A stretch of 14,280 nt of DNA from an uncultured Bacteroidales bacterium (GTDB lineage Bacteria; Bacteroidota; Bacteroidia; Bacteroidales; Marinilabiliaceae): assembly GCA_934717675.1 (NCBI GenBank), contig CAKUYZ010000042.1, positions 1-14,280 on the forward strand, given 5' to 3'. The notes beneath the pieces are model-generated. The model ran no database searches. It was not told the origin of the DNA and worked only from the letters and a program-made list of their open reading frames with translations. Below, piece by piece: positions 14,140 to 14,280 of the stretch (its first letter is position 1; each line of letters begins with the position of its first letter). Made by a program: the position numbers and the translations under genes.

Positions 14140-14280
14140 ATGGACAAGATAAGTACTCAATACAATTATGCCGTACAACTTATAAAGTCTGCTATCCTCC
14201 AAAGTCAGTTGGACGCAGCAAAGGCAGTCAACCAACATATGCTCGCACTCTATTACGGCGTGGGCAAATATGTCTCTGAC
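14140..14280 (+). CDS. DUF1016/YhcG-type PDDEXK nuclease domain protein (partial, N-terminus only)
   Basis: Forty-seven codons are in the window: MDKISTQYNYAVQLIKSAIL and onward to ALYYGVGKYVSD, with no stop. The pattern of a helix containing (A/V)xxIKxxI followed by AVNxxxLxLYYxxGKY is that of the DUF1016 N-terminal (winged-helix) domain, which precedes a PD-(D/E)XK-like domain in YhcG-type proteins. The gene starts 9 bases after the glycosyltransferase stop and has no clear TAnnTTTG promoter, so it may be read from the glycan operon. Its codons are visibly more AT-rich than those of its neighbours, which suggests a separate origin. Only the N-terminus is seen, so the nuclease domain is inferred from the family. 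Confidence 0.75.
   Translation, partial: MDKISTQYNYAVQLIKSAILQSQLDAAKAVNQHMLALYYGVGKYVSD

Noticed and set aside
1..14280. tRNA or rRNA genes, CRISPR arrays, insertion sequences
   Set aside because: I saw no cloverleaf-like or rRNA-like sequence, no regularly spaced repeats and no transposase with terminal inverted repeats. The Rpn-like proteins are 'transposase' in name only.

Overview
The window looks like a chromosomal segment of a GC-rich member of the Bacteroidales. Supporting this are a GldA-type ABC ATPase with the subfamily's GYLPEHNPLY motif, a KorA/KorB 2-oxoacid:ferredoxin oxidoreductase with a fused gamma-alpha subunit, several lipoproteins with classical lipoboxes, matches to the Bacteroidetes -7 promoter box TAnnTTTG, and weak Shine-Dalgarno sequences. 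I cannot fix the genus from sequence alone.

Layout, left to right. (1) Positions 1-1123, minus strand: two tandem Rpn/PD-(D/E)XK-type nuclease ('transposase-like') paralogues. The upstream copy is interrupted by an in-frame TAG directly after its ExQ nuclease motif. The second copy begins at 77 with an ATGA overlap and leaves the window; its first 77 bases are identical to those of the first copy. (2) 1202-5110, minus strand: gldA, korA and korB in that transcriptional order, closed by a strong hairpin at 1202-1234. (3) 5277-8784, minus strand: a likely four-gene operon made of an FlK-like hotdog thioesterase, a pentapeptide-repeat lipoprotein, a papain-like (C1) peptidase lipoprotein and a small serine-rich lipoprotein. 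(4) 8785-9060: a divergent control region with several short inverted repeats and a TAnnTTTG box. (5) 9061-14130, plus strand: a tightly packed surface-polysaccharide operon made of an IspD/TarI-family cytidylyltransferase, an extended SDR epimerase/dehydratase, a LicD-family phosphotransferase, a Wzx-like flippase and a GT2 glycosyltransferase. Each junction is an overlap or a gap of 4 bases or less. (6) From 14140: the start of a DUF1016/YhcG-type nuclease gene, only 9 bases after the glycosyltransferase and visibly more AT-rich.

How the genes work together. KorAB links 2-oxoacid oxidation to ferredoxin and is housekeeping. The plus-strand operon reads as a cassette that makes a CDP-activated phospho-polyol or sugar alcohol and transfers it to a glycan (cytidylyltransferase + SDR + LicD), with export by the flippase. 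This parallels the TarI/LicD and human ISPD/fukutin logic rather than isoprenoid synthesis. The minus-strand lipoprotein operon is the least explained part: three consecutive predicted lipoproteins, one a protease, follow a small acyl-CoA thioesterase-like enzyme. Nuclease-like genes flank the window at both ends.
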